Shown piece after piece: positions 22,001 to 32,395 of a DNA stretch of 64,000 bases. Made by a program: the position numbers and the translations under genes. Source of the stretch: Bryoerythrophyllum caledonicum (Eukaryota > Streptophyta > Bryopsida > Pottiales > Pottiaceae); the NCBI GenBank assembly GCA_963971425.1, contig OZ020524.1:20451022-20515021 (forward strand), written 5' to 3'. The number at the start of each line of letters is the position of its first letter. Position 1 is the stretch's first letter. The notes under the pieces are model-generated. The model saw only the letters and a list, made by a program, of their open reading frames with translations. It ran no database searches and was not told the DNA's origin.

Positions 22001-25000
22001 GTTTACTGCTCACTTACACAGTTGTTAGACAGTGGTTTTTATCATGCGGACCCACACCCTGGCAATTTGTTGCGCACTCCAGATGGCAAACTAGCATACC
22101 TAGGTACGTTATTTGCTCGATATTTGAGTTGTATGTAAAGTTACCCAAAGTTTGAATAAGATACCTCTCCTTTGATTTGTGTTGCTATCTCCTCACTCTT
22201 AACAGCTATTTCATCAGTGGAAGAGCTTGGCGGTGTTTCAACTAGAATCATGGAAGAGCTTGGTGGTTTTGAAACTGTAGTTAGGCGGATTTGAATGAAG
22301 AAGAAGTCATGTCGTACTATGCATCTTGACAGCCTTTCTCCTCTTTGAGCTGATTATAGTTATGTAGGGTTGATACTAATCATTTAAATTGAGAAAAGAG
22401 GTCAAAAACTCATGGTAAATTTGCCTCTCTTTTACAAATAACTCTTTTACTTTTGCAATATCATTTGGGAGGAATTGACTAATGCAATTTTTTAACACAG
22501 TTTGCTTTTGTACGTGGTTCAGACTTTGGAATGATGGGTGAAATGAAGGAGAATCTCAGAGATGGACTAGTAGAGGCTTCGGTGCACCTCGTGAACCGCG
22601 AGTTTGATGCTCTTGCTGGAGACTTTGTCACTCTGGGGTACTTACTTGTTTCACTTGTAAATTTAGTGTATTTTCCCTAATAATAAGTATAAACTGATGT
22701 TTTTATGTTGTGGCAGGCTTCTCCCACCAACTGCAGAGAAGTCTAAAGTATCAGAAGCTCTCACAGGTACTGAAAAGTTTCAAGTCTGAAGATTTACTCT
22801 GAATCAATGTTTTTTTCTTCGTTTATGGATTCTGAAGAGTTTGTGGTACTTTATTGCAGGTGTGTTTCAAGAAGCTGTAAGCAAGGGTGTCCGAAATATA
22901 AGCTTTGGAGACTTATCAGGAAAACTAGGTGTCACCATGTATAAACACCAACTTTGAAACCAAATGTTAAGCAAAATCCTGATTTATTTCAGAAGCTAAC
23001 CAGTAATTATGTAACCCTGGATATGGTTTATGAAACTAGTCTATCAAATAACTGCTGATTGTAGTCTGGAGGTAACCTAACTCTTGATACAAATTTATTA
23101 ACAGAGTACTACTGTATTTTGTGCTGACAGGTACAATTTTAAGTTCCGCATACCCTCCTACTTTTCGCTCGTTATTCGAAGGTAACAAAGTCACCCAAAG
23201 TTCACATATGATTCGCCTTCTTTTTATTTATTATACTCCTTCCTCACTCTCAATAGCCATTAGATCTATGGAAGAGTTTAGTGGTCCCTAAACTCAAGTT
23301 AGCCGCCTTTGGGAACGAAGAAGGGGAGGTCATGTCGTACCATGAATCTTTGGTCGCCATTTTCCTCTTTGAGCTGAGCTATTTAGGGCTGCTTTAATCA
23401 TTTAAAATGAGAGAAAAGGTAAAAAAATCATGGTATCTTTGCGTTACTCCACAAAAAGTCAACGTCCTAAAATGTTTCTGATCTGTTTTTATTTTCACTT
23501 CAACTGGCACGCATGTTACTGAAATTATCCAGTTCAATCTTCTCACGCAATTACATTGTTTGTTGCTCAGTTTGACAGTTCTGGAAGGCATTGCTCTGAG
23601 CAGTGACCCCGATTATAAAGTGCTGAGCAGCTCCTACCCATGGATAGCCCGCAAAGTCCTCACCGATAAGTCACCAAAGATTCGTTCCACTCTCGAGCAA
23701 TTAGTTTACAAAGTAAGTAAACACATCTCTTTCCTTCAATTCAAATTTTGGAGCTATTTCCAATATTATATCCGGGTTGTGGAATGTGTTTGGACAGAAT
23801 GGCGCCTTCAGAATCGACCGGCTGGAGTCACTATTAACCGAGGTGGGCGGTCATGCTAATATAATGTCATCAGAAAATCCAAGAAAAATTCTTATGATCC
23901 GTATTAATATACTCTATGATATAATTTCAGTCAATGAGGCAGCCTTTGGAAGACCCTGCAGTGCTTGCCAACAGGCCCATTGAGAAGCAGGAAGACAAAG
24001 CAGAAAGGGACACAAGGAGCCTTGCCAAACGCCTTCTTACCTTTGGACTCACAGAGCAGGTACCGTTCTTTTTGGTGACTGCATATATCAGCAATTTGGG
24101 TGCATAAACTGAAAGATCCTCTTACGGAATACAAGGAAAACTTACTGCTATGGACTGATTTTTCGAACTCCATTTGTCTTTGGAAAAGTAATTGGACTGG
24201 CTGACTGGCAGGGTGATTTTGTACGAGAATTGATATTGGAAGAACTTGCAAAGGTAAAAGCATTTCTTAGTGGCATTTCCATGTTGGAATATTAGTTTCT
24301 TGAATGACTAATTTTAGATACTTTTACTGCAGGGTATAGATGCTCTGAACCGAGTGGCGTTTGATGCAGCAATACACATGATAGGAACACAATCGCCAAT
24401 AAGCCTCCCACGAATTGCACCTGCAACGCAAGACGAGGATCTCAAGAACATCGAAAACCTTCGCCAGATCATGACAGTATTAAACAGGTCAGGAACTGGA
24501 ACTGCGGCAGCAAGTGCATCACCAACTTACTCCTCCACCAACTTCCGAACCTCCACTCAGGTAACAGCTGCTTGAGTAAAGTAGTTGAAAGAATGTGTCA
24601 TCCCATGACTTATCTGAATTCTCTTCCCACCAGGTCAGTGTCTCAAATCCAAACGACCTTGTTGAAACCACGAAGGTGGAGAAGGTCGGTTCAAGCCAAA
24701 ATGGCGCTGCTGCCTCATTTGTGGAAAGCAACATCATTCAGAGAACAGAGGTTCTGAGCAATGGTCGTGTGCCGAAAACCGAGGTGTTCACGAGCTCCAA
24801 CCGCAACGACCTCGTAGAAAAAACAACGTTTGTGAAGCCAGGGCGAGAGACAAACAGAGTGGTCTTCCGAGGTGCAAAGGAGGATGACGTTCAAGTGGAG
24901 AGCAGTGCAGCGCCTTCCTTGGATGAGATCAATGCGCTTGTGCAGAGCCTCAATGGCTTGTCCCAGTACTTGCCTCTCCTCTCTGTCTTCTCCGAGGTTT

Positions 25001-25328
25001 GTGAACTCCACTTGTGATTCTTCTTCAGCAAAAAAAATTCCGAGGTTGAGGTGTGATGAGCGTTTTGTTGCCTGCAGCTTCCGTTTCAGGCGCAGCAGCA
25101 GGCGGTTCTGTTGCCTGCAGACCTTGCAGGCCGAGTGGCGTCACGCGTTGTGGCGCGGACCATCCGCGGAAGCATCCCCACCAACGGCAGCAGCGACCGG
25201 TTCAGCCCTTCCAAGGTAGTACTACAGCTTTTCACTTCCACAAAAAACGCTCATCACACCTAATTCATTCTCTGAAGCATGGTCACTCATCACAACTTGA
25301 TTGGTTGCAGAACAAAGACTTGTACTAG
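19046..25328 (+). CDS. ABC1-type atypical kinase (ABC1K/UbiB family), probably plastid, 844 aa, 22 exons
   Basis: Exons: 19046-19450, 19728-19772, 19884-19922, 20304-20474, 20849-21001, 21271-21306, 21511-21554, 21654-21744, 21864-21905, 21995-22103, 22523-22637, 22717-22766, 22860-22938, 23131-23181, 23571-23712, 23798-23842, 23931-24059, 24212-24253, 24333-24560, 24634-24996, 25078-25215, 25311-25328 (2535 nt). The N-terminus (first ~60 residues) is Arg/Ala-rich like a transit peptide. Family motifs: [13 protein letters not shown] (in place of the usual KxGQ), [11 protein letters not shown] (Ala-rich loop), [26 protein letters not shown] and LDFGMMGE. These proteins act in plastid lipid and quinone metabolism, often at plastoglobules. 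After the kinase fold comes a low-complexity tail of about 200 residues. Intron 1 appears to use a GC donor (AAG/GCACGT at 19451). Introns 3, 4, 10 and 14 carry family-A MITEs. Confidence 0.9.
20005..20202 (-). mobile_element. MITE family A (intron-associated), ABC1K intron 3, partial
   Basis: The reverse-orientation end GTAAAGTGAGGCAAAGACACC and the internal AAGACCACCAAGCTCAGGA match the reverse complement of the forward copies in introns 4 and 10. Confidence 0.6.
20501..20808 (+). mobile_element. MITE family A, ABC1K intron 4
   Basis: Starts GTTTCATTAAGATACCCC, contains AGATCAATGGATGAGCTTGG and GAACGAAGGAGACGTCATG, and ends CATGGTATCTTTGCCTCACT. The two ends are imperfect inverted repeats (AAGATACC..CTCTTTT type). 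Confidence 0.75.
22141..22447 (+). mobile_element. MITE family A, ABC1K intron 10
   Basis: Starts TTACCCAAAGTTTGAATAAG, with internal TGGAAGAGCTTGGCGGT, GAAGAAGTCATGTCGTACTA and CTCCTCTTTGAGCTGATT, and ends TTTTACAAATAACT. Confidence 0.75.
23190..23457 (+). mobile_element. MITE family A, ABC1K intron 14
   Basis: Starts AGTCACCCAAAGTTCACATA, with internal TAGATCTATGGAAGAGTTTA and GGAGGTCATGTCGTACCATG, and ends ATCATGGTATCTTTGCG. Confidence 0.75.
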
Positions 25329-25870
25329 GAGTAAAGCTGATGGACATGATCAGGGAGCTAGCTTCTTCAACTAAATATGGGGCTCGTCAGGGCATGCAAC
25401 AAGTGCGTGTGTTGTATTCTAGCTTTGTAGATAAGCACATTCTTGAGCTCTAGATTGGTAGCACATGATTGTACCTGTAGCGTCATTATTTTTTTCACTT
25501 ATAATCAAAAGATTATTGTATTCTACGATCCAAGCTCTCGAACCACATCGTGATGTAGTAATTCCACCTCCCAATCTCCATCTTCTTCAAACGCTCCACC
25601 TCACCGATGCTTCCCACACAACCCTCCGTGGAATCGACGAATCAGCCAACGTGCGAGTGATTTACAGCTAGAATGTGCGCCAATTGGGCTGCGGGGAGAA
25701 AAGTGCATCCTGGGATGAGGACTCGCCAGATGGCGAACCTAAGAATCTTCCGCCAAAAGGGAAAAGGCAGCACTCGCAGACGAGTCACGCAACAATTGGT
25801 GCTCGCAGGAGCAGCACCTCATAATCCTGCTGGTCGCGGGGTTCTCTGCAATCTCACGGATTGAGGAGCG
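25329..25870. other. Intergenic, compact gene junction
   Basis: Only 542 bp separate the ABC1K stop from the transporter start. No frame or repeat is recognised. It should hold the ABC1K 3' end and the transporter promoter and leader. Confidence 0.5.
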
Positions 25871-28800
25871 ATGGCGAGCGCGTCGGGGATGGCCGCCGTC
25901 GGGCTGACGAATTGCTCCACGTCTGCTCACAATGTGCATCGTCTCAATGCGCACCGGTTCGTTGTGGCTGAGCTGCGAGTCGCAGCTCACGCGCACACGG
26001 AGCTCAAGCCTCTGTCGCTTCGCAGTGCTTCTCCTTGGCAGCAGCTGCTGCGGCGCAGGCCCACGGCGCTCAGGGCGCAAGTGGAGGAGGAGGAGTCCGC
26101 CGTCGCGCCCGAGAACGGTTCGTATCGGAGAATTTGTTGGCTTTTCTCTGCGCATTCTGTTTTGTGTTCACTGACCCTTGCGAATTTCGTTCTGGGTGTC
26201 TGTAAAATCGCTGTCTCCGTCGGAGAATATGTTGGGTTTTTTTTGTAATTTGTGTGTTTACTGGCCTTTGCGACCAAAATTCAGGTGTTGCAACTCGAGT
26301 CGAGAATGGCGCTTCTGCGGAATTTGTCGAGTCTCAAAGCTCGTGGTTGCCTGCGCTTCCACACGTCTTGACCGCAGCCATGGCCAATTTCATGTTCGGC
26401 TACCACATCGGGTAAAACGATCAGAGCTTCCTCAGGCTTTCCAGAAGTTTTTTCAGCATTTTCTCAGATTTCTCTCTCACTCGCCCAACCTTTGTACCCG
26501 ATTTGCAACGTGATTTGCGGTGTTTGTGAGATGCAGAGTGATGAATGGTCCGCTGGAATCGATAGCGCGGGAGCTCAAGTTCGAGGGCGACACGATCATG
26601 GAGGGGTTCGTGGTGAGCATCTTCATCGTGGGCGCGTTCCTGGGCAGCGTGGGCGGCGGCGTGTTCGCGGACAAGCTCGGGCGGCGCCGAACCTTCCAGC
26701 TCGATGCCATCCCCCTCGTCCTCGGCGCCGCCCTCAGGTAATGGCTTTTACTGCATGCTCCCCAACTCCACCTCTTCAACCTCTCAAGCTCATCACATGC
26801 TCGTGCTGCTTGTGTAGTGCGACAGCGCAGTCTGCCAATGTGATGATTCTGGGACGCTTTCTCGTCGGCATCGGCATCGGCGTCAACACGGGCTTGGTCC
26901 CCATGTACATCTCCGAGGTAGGAAAGTCTGAACTAGAAAGTGTAGCCTTGATTCAACGTCATGAATTGTCTTATTTCATTATGAAATTGTACTAGACTTC
27001 AGGTTTATCTGTTCAAGGATTTTATGTGAAATTGTCATTCAACACATGAATGTTTGTGTTCAGGTGGCTCCTACGAAGTTCAGAGGCGCGTTGGGAAGCT
27101 TGTGCCAGGTCGGAACTTGCGTTGGCATCATCTCCGCTCTCTTAATTGGACTTCCTGCAGAAACAGATCCCCATTGGTATGATTGTACAGTCGCGGACAG
27201 CGTCCGTTTGGTTATCAAGTTTACTAGAATCAGCGTCCATGACTATGATAGTGTGCAGCTTCATGATGGTTGTGTCTAGTTATGCAAGATTGAATGTGGT
27301 TGTGTGTAGCGTTGACATCCTTTTGATGAGGTTGGTTTTGGTTGTTTTGCAGGTGGCGCACCATGCTTTGGTTGGCGACCATACCCGGATTAGCCCTGAT
27401 AGTAGGCATGCAATTCACAGCCGAGAGCCCACGCTGGTTAGGCAAAGTACGCAGTCTGTCTCTCTTTAACCCTAATTTAGGGTTGCAATTTGGGTTTCTC
27501 CTTGTGCTGATGACTATGGTTCGCAGATGGGGAGATGGGACGAGGCTGAGACCATCATTGAGAAGCTCTGGGGCAAGCCAGAGGTGGGCGCTGCAATGGA
27601 GGAGCTCCGAGCCGCCAATTCCAGTGAAGGCGAGGACGAGGACATCACTTGGTCGGAGCTTGTACAAGCACCATACTTCAAAGGTAAGATAGTTCCTTGT
27701 TTCTGCTAGACTCCTGTAAGATCAATACCCTCTTTTCCTTCTCAGGGTTGATGGCTACAACTAGTGTTTGCCTTGAGTTTAGAGACCACCAAGCTCTTCC
27801 ATTGGTCTATGAAGAGACATGAAAGAGGGTTCGAAAGAGGGGGTGTCTTATTGAAACTCCGGGTGACTTCACAACATTGATGCTTGAGCCGGTGCTGATT
27901 CTATGATGCAGTAGCTGCCATTGGAAGCGCTCTGTTTGCTCTGCAACAGTTTGCTGGAATCAACGGAGTTCTCTACTTCTCCTCCTTAACCTTCAAAGAC
28001 GCCGGCATCACAAATGGCATCGCAGCAAGCGCCGCAGTGGGCGTTGCTAATCTCGTAGGTATGCAAGTCTTTTCTTAATGCATTTCTTGCACTGGAAGTT
28101 TTTGTTTTACTGATATGATATTCCTTGCACTGATATGATATTTTGAGGTTGTTGATTTCAGGGGCTGTTGTGGCTTTGTCGTTGATGGACAACCAAGGCC
28201 GGCGGAAGCTTCTGATGGGCAGTTATGGAGGAATGGTGAGCAACCTTACCCCTCCTTTAACAAAGAGTTATTAGACCAATACAAGAACGTGGACCAAGGT
28301 TTAGGGTTTAAGGATTAAGGACACGGGTTTAGAGTTAAATCAACGGAAGAGCTTGCTGGTCTCTCAAACCAAGTGTTGTTATCTTTCAGAGGGTTGCATG
28401 AGAGGTGATTCTAATGGAAAACGAGGGGAATCTTATGCAAACTCCGGGGAGAAGTTAGGATGACTTCATGTGGAGAGCGTCTGACTTCCTTTGGAAATCA
28501 TTCTGCAGGCAATCTCAATGGCGCTTCTTGTGGCAGCATTAGGCATGCCAGACAATCCAGACGTGGCCCACACTCTCTCCGTCGGAGGAACGCTTCTGTA
28601 AGATCTCATTTATCTTACCTCATTAATTTCCTTCTCATCATCTCTACAAGTTTGACCTGTTTTTCCTTTGATCTTGTGCTTGTACAATTGCAGGTATGTC
28701 TTCACCTTTGCATTAGGAGCTGGACCTGTTACCGCGTTGATTATCCCGGAGTTGTGCACAACGAGGTTGCGGTCTAAGACGATGGCTGTGAGCTTGTGTA

Positions 28801-29657
28801 CACATTGGGTAGGCTCCAACCCTAACACCCCAAACCTGAACCTTAATCCAAACTTATGTTTCCATTCTTCCTTTTCAGACTGAATGCAGAAGAGTGAGAT
28901 CACATTTACACCTAAAATTGATAATCAGTACCAAGATAATCAATGCTTGATAAAAATGTCATAACTTATAACTATTGGTGAATATTTTCACTCTTTATGT
29001 CTGCATGAATGTCATCAAAAATTTCAGCACCTCTGAAAAGTCAAAGTCAGTGTGGTTGAAACTTGACACTGCACTAAAGATGATATTAAGTGTAACCAGG
29101 CTAATTGTTTTGGAAATGCTATAGCTTTTTACTTTTGAAGTGTGTTTTTACTGAGAGCACAACTATCTGCACTACGTAGAGGGGGATCATTGTAAACATA
29201 GTTGGTAAAAATATTCATCAAGAGTAAAAACTTGTTGCATTTATAAACAAATTAGTGTGGTTATCATCGTTAGTGTAGTTATTCTTTTTAGTCCAGTCTT
29301 TCTCTTGAGCTGATAACCACGTGCAGGATATTGAGTCTAGGGTTTAGAGTTTAGTATCTAGGGTTTAGAATTGAAGGGTTAAGTTTTAGGGCTTTGGATT
29401 CAGGGTTTAGGGCTTATAGTCGCTGATAAAATCAGTTTATGATTATATTTCGTGGCCCTTCTTTTGTTTTTTTGCAGGTTTGCAACTTTGGGATTGGGCT
29501 CTTTTTTCTGGAGCTTGTTCAACGTCTTGGGCTTCAAGCGGTCTACACAAGCTTCGGAGTGGTGTCCTTACTTGCCATCGCCTTCGCCAACAGCTACATC
29601 ATAGAGACAAAAGGGCGTTCTCTGGAGGAAATCGAGATGCTCATGAACTCCAAGTGA
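25871..29657 (+). CDS. Plastidic glucose-transporter-like MFS sugar porter, 547 aa, 12 exons
   Basis: Exons: 25871-26117, 26285-26411, 26537-26737, 26818-26917, 27064-27176, 27353-27446, 27527-27683, 27912-28058, 28162-28235, 28509-28597, 28694-28808, 29478-29657 (1644 nt, in frame). The first ~90 residues are Ala/Ser/Arg-rich and fit a chloroplast transit peptide. The sugar-porter fold follows: FGYHIG/VMNGPLE (TM1), ADKLGRRRTFQLDAIP (loop 2-3 signature), GRFLVGIGIGVNTGLVPMYISE (PESPR family motif before loop 4), FTAESPRWL (end of TM6), QQFAGINGVLYFS (TM7, sugar contact), DNQGRRKLL (loop 8-9), and ETKGRSLEEIE at the C-terminus. It probably moves glucose across the plastid inner envelope in symport or by facilitation. 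Family is certain; substrate and location are inferred from pGlcT relatives. Confidence 0.88.
27760..27876 (-). mobile_element. MITE family A, short reverse copy in transporter intron 7
   Basis: CTTGAGTTTAGAGACCACCA, AGCTCTTCCATTGGTCTATG and the end GAAACTCCGGGTGACTTC are the reverse complement of family-A ends and core. Confidence 0.65.
28339..28469 (+). mobile_element. MITE family A remnant in transporter intron 9
   Basis: ATCAACGGAAGAGCTTGCTG and the downstream TTATGCAAACTCCGGGG resemble family A but are eroded. Confidence 0.4.
29330..29420 (+). repeat. Degenerate telomere-like repeats in transporter intron 11
   Basis: Seven or so imperfect TTTAGGG-type units (TAGGGTTTAGAGTTTAG, CAGGGTTTAGGGCTTATAG). 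They are short and diverged, so an interstitial telomeric or slippage origin is likely rather than a chromosome end. Confidence 0.6.
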
Positions 29658-30754
29658 GGTAGATCACCCTTTGTACCATCACCATTAGTTTGACTAGCTA
29701 CTAGATAAATAGGTAACTAATTATGCAACATACTAGCATTGAATGAACCAGGCTCTGTAACAGTAATAGCTTCAGACGTGCAGCAGATTCATTGCCTTGT
29801 ATTGAGTGTACAGTCTCCCTTTCTCATCAATTGTATCAATATCGGGTCTCACAAAACCAAGTGGAAAGTGGGTAGGCATTGATGGTGTTTGTTGGTCTCT
29901 CTATGGTAAGGTTACAGAGACCTCAGTATCTGTGGTGGTAACTCGATGAATGGTAAAATTTCCCTTGTATCTGCAACTTATAGCTGAAATCTTGGTTCTA
30001 CCTACCTCCTAACTTTTCAGTAATAGAGTCATTCAAACTTCAAACTTTTGACCCCTAAATTCCTTTGACAATTTCACACCAAAAACACTTCAAAACTGCT
30101 CGTTTTAGTGGAATGAGTAAGGAAGGAAAAAAGTTTTAGCCTTATGATCCCAATTAAGACATATTGAGTAGCATACTCACAAAATTTCATGAACTTTGAC
30201 TATAGAGATTGATAGATTATAGTGTTTAATGTAGACAAAATGGTTCATTCTCTTCCATGCGTTTAGTGGATCAGCACACTTTGACTTCATTTGGTGTCCG
30301 ATGTTTGCGCTACACTAAGTCTAAATTCATTACCATCATGTTGAGCATGATATTAGTTCCTTGTACAATAGTTTTTAGTGGTAAAGGACGGGAGTTGCAT
30401 ATTCAAAAAAATTGTGCACGGCGGAGGTTCAAAAATTGTCAATTCATGTGTTGTTGTTTTTTTTTTGTGAACTTGGTATGTTTTAGAATGAGAATCCGAA
30501 TGGTCAGCGTGAAAGTTTACACCACATAATGCTATAGGGAAAATAAAAAATAAAAAATAAAAAATATACTGACAAACAATACTAAGTTCACTTTGAATAG
30601 ACTGAGTTGAGTTTAAATAGTCAACTACAAACAATTCACAAGCTCTTTTTTTCAGATTCAAAAATTGGATATGATACTCACAAACTTGTGTATGTGTATG
30701 CAAAATTTCACATTTCATTAATAGGTAGAAAGTATGTTGCAAAGCCAAGAAACT
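29658..30754. other. Intergenic, no gene recognised
   Basis: AT-rich 3' flank of the transporter gene. An A-rich (AAATAAAA)-type tract lies at 30538-30566. No supported frame. Confidence 0.5.
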
Positions 30755-31860
30755 ATATACAGATACTCAGTTTTGTTCAAGTTGCCTACAAAATCTTTAG
30801 TAATTGGTCTAGTAACCCCTACTCTTCAACACAACATCAATTCTCTGTGGCAAGCTCTCATAAAGCGCCATGCAATTCTCTTCACTAAAACTGGGATACA
30901 GTGAATATACACTCACCTAGAGTTCTTGGATACCTCTTGGAGGTGTTGTAAATTTGTTCATGTGCAGTTTGAGAAGTGCCGAGAAGTGTTCAATGGGATT
31001 CAATCTGGAGATTGTACATGCCATTGAAAGAGTTGAAATGGTTGACCATTCTTGCACACTCTTGTTCATGTGCTTTGAATCATTATCCTATTGAAAGACC
31101 AACCTACTTGGATCGAGATTGTAATTTCGTATAGTGGACCACATTAAATTTTCTAAAATAAATTTGTACAGATGCCTATCCATCCTACCTTCAATTCTAT
31201 ACCATGCTCCCAGCCCAAAAGCGGTCATGCATCTCCAAATTATGACTGACCCGTCACCATGCTTCACAGCCTTATGGACATGTTGAGGTCCAACGCGTTC
31301 TCCATCTCCAATCCAACACCATGACCTACCATGTGAGTTAAACCTATTTATCTTTGTCTCATCACTAAAAACCACACTTTTCCAATCATCAATGGTCCAG
31401 TTTCATACCTTTGAGTAAACCTCAAGCGTGCAAAAACATGTTTATGACTCAAAAATGGCTTCCTTTGCTGCACTTGTGCACCCAATCTAGCCTCTCTCAA
31501 AGCATGCCTCGCAGTGATGTCAGACAACAATATACTTGTTTCAGATTGAACTTGATTCAGAGGTAGTTCTAAGCCCACCTTCAATAATGAGTGACACATC
31601 GCCTCTTCTCTCGGTCTGTAAGAAGCTTTGGACGCCCTCCTCTTTGTCTCTCAATCTCGCCCTCTACATCCTTCCTCAAACGCGCTATAGAAGATTGGCT
31701 CATTCCCACTAAAGCGGCAACTTTGCGAGTAGAAACACCGCTTCTAAGTTGTACCAGAGCTTGGTGCTTTTGTTCTTGAGACAACGGAGGCATGGGGCTA
31801 CAAACGATTCTACAAATTGCACCTTACGTACTCTTAAACCAAGGTTGTACAATGCACAAG
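30755..31860 (-). mobile_element. Tc1-like DNA transposon, decayed
   Basis: A second, different Tc1 family member read on the minus strand. Its transposase remnant fills 30815-31793. Near the low-coordinate end, TACAGATACTCAGTTTTGTT (30758) looks like a Tc1 terminus, but I could not find its inverted partner on the far side, so both element ends are approximate. Confidence 0.7.
30815..31793 (-). pseudogene. Tc1-like transposase pseudogene (DD-E type)
   Basis: Starts MPPLSQEQKHQALVQLRSGV with a helix-turn-helix (STRKVAALVGMSQSSIARLR) and a GRPKLL linker. Next come MVFSDETKINRF (first Asp, about 31375), LVFQ(stop)DNDSKH (second Asp, about 31080; a CAG codon has become a stop), SRLNPIEHFSALLK (catalytic Glu, about 30990) and LYESLPQRIDVVLKSRGY at the end. 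At least two frame changes and an internal stop show it is dead. Family assignment is secure from motif order. Confidence 0.85.
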
Positions 31861-32261
31861 AAATCTCACAAAGTTCTCAACTACACAATGCACACGGAGA
31901 TGTCAAAGTTGAAAGATTGGCCGTGAACAAAAGCAAGTACAGTAACCCTAATCCCTTCGACGTTTCTTACTTTAGAAACCCTATTTCCTTTTCACTTTTT
32001 GGTTTCACATTTATGCACTTGATAACTTAGACTCTTGTTTTGACCACTTCATCACTTTGTTTGTGATTTGAATTGGCTAACAATGGGAGCCGAAGTTGTG
32101 TTTGTATACAACGTACTCAGCTTTGTTTGTAACCGTATGAAGATCTCTAAGTTTTATGTGGAAAGGAAGAAGATTTTTTGGTACCTTGCTTGACAATGTA
32201 TTGACAATATGAAATGAAATGATATCATTTGCTAGTATTTAAAATCTCAAGAAGAAGAAGA
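31861..32261. other. Flank between Tc1-like remnant and LINE copy 2
   Basis: No gene or clear repeat. It may contain the far end of the Tc1-like element. Confidence 0.4.
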
Positions 32262-32282
32262 ACTCCAGTCCTTGGAGGTGGA

Positions 32283-32395
32283 GGGGCCGGAGTGAATAAA
32301 GTGTCTGTTTGTTCCACCTCTAAGTCTATGTCCACCGGACATAGATTATGTAGTATGGAACTACTCCCCCCTCTCGAGGGTAGACACTATGTAAC
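32283..32395 (-). ncRNA. Structured LINE 3' tail module
   Basis: In LINE sense: stem AGTGTCT (32388-32382) pairs with AGACACT (32306-32300), an internal CTATGTCCGGTGGACATAG hairpin, and short pairing GTTC/GAAC. It starts 67 bp after the ORF2 stop. Homologous modules end SINE-A and LINE copy 3. It is probably the site that the LINE reverse transcriptase recognises. Confidence 0.6.

Noticed and set aside
30758-32120. TACTCAGYTTTGTT-like motifs near both sides of the Tc1-like remnant, considered as terminal repeats
   Set aside because: They are in the same orientation, whereas Tc1 ends must be inverted; probably chance or a fragment of another copy.
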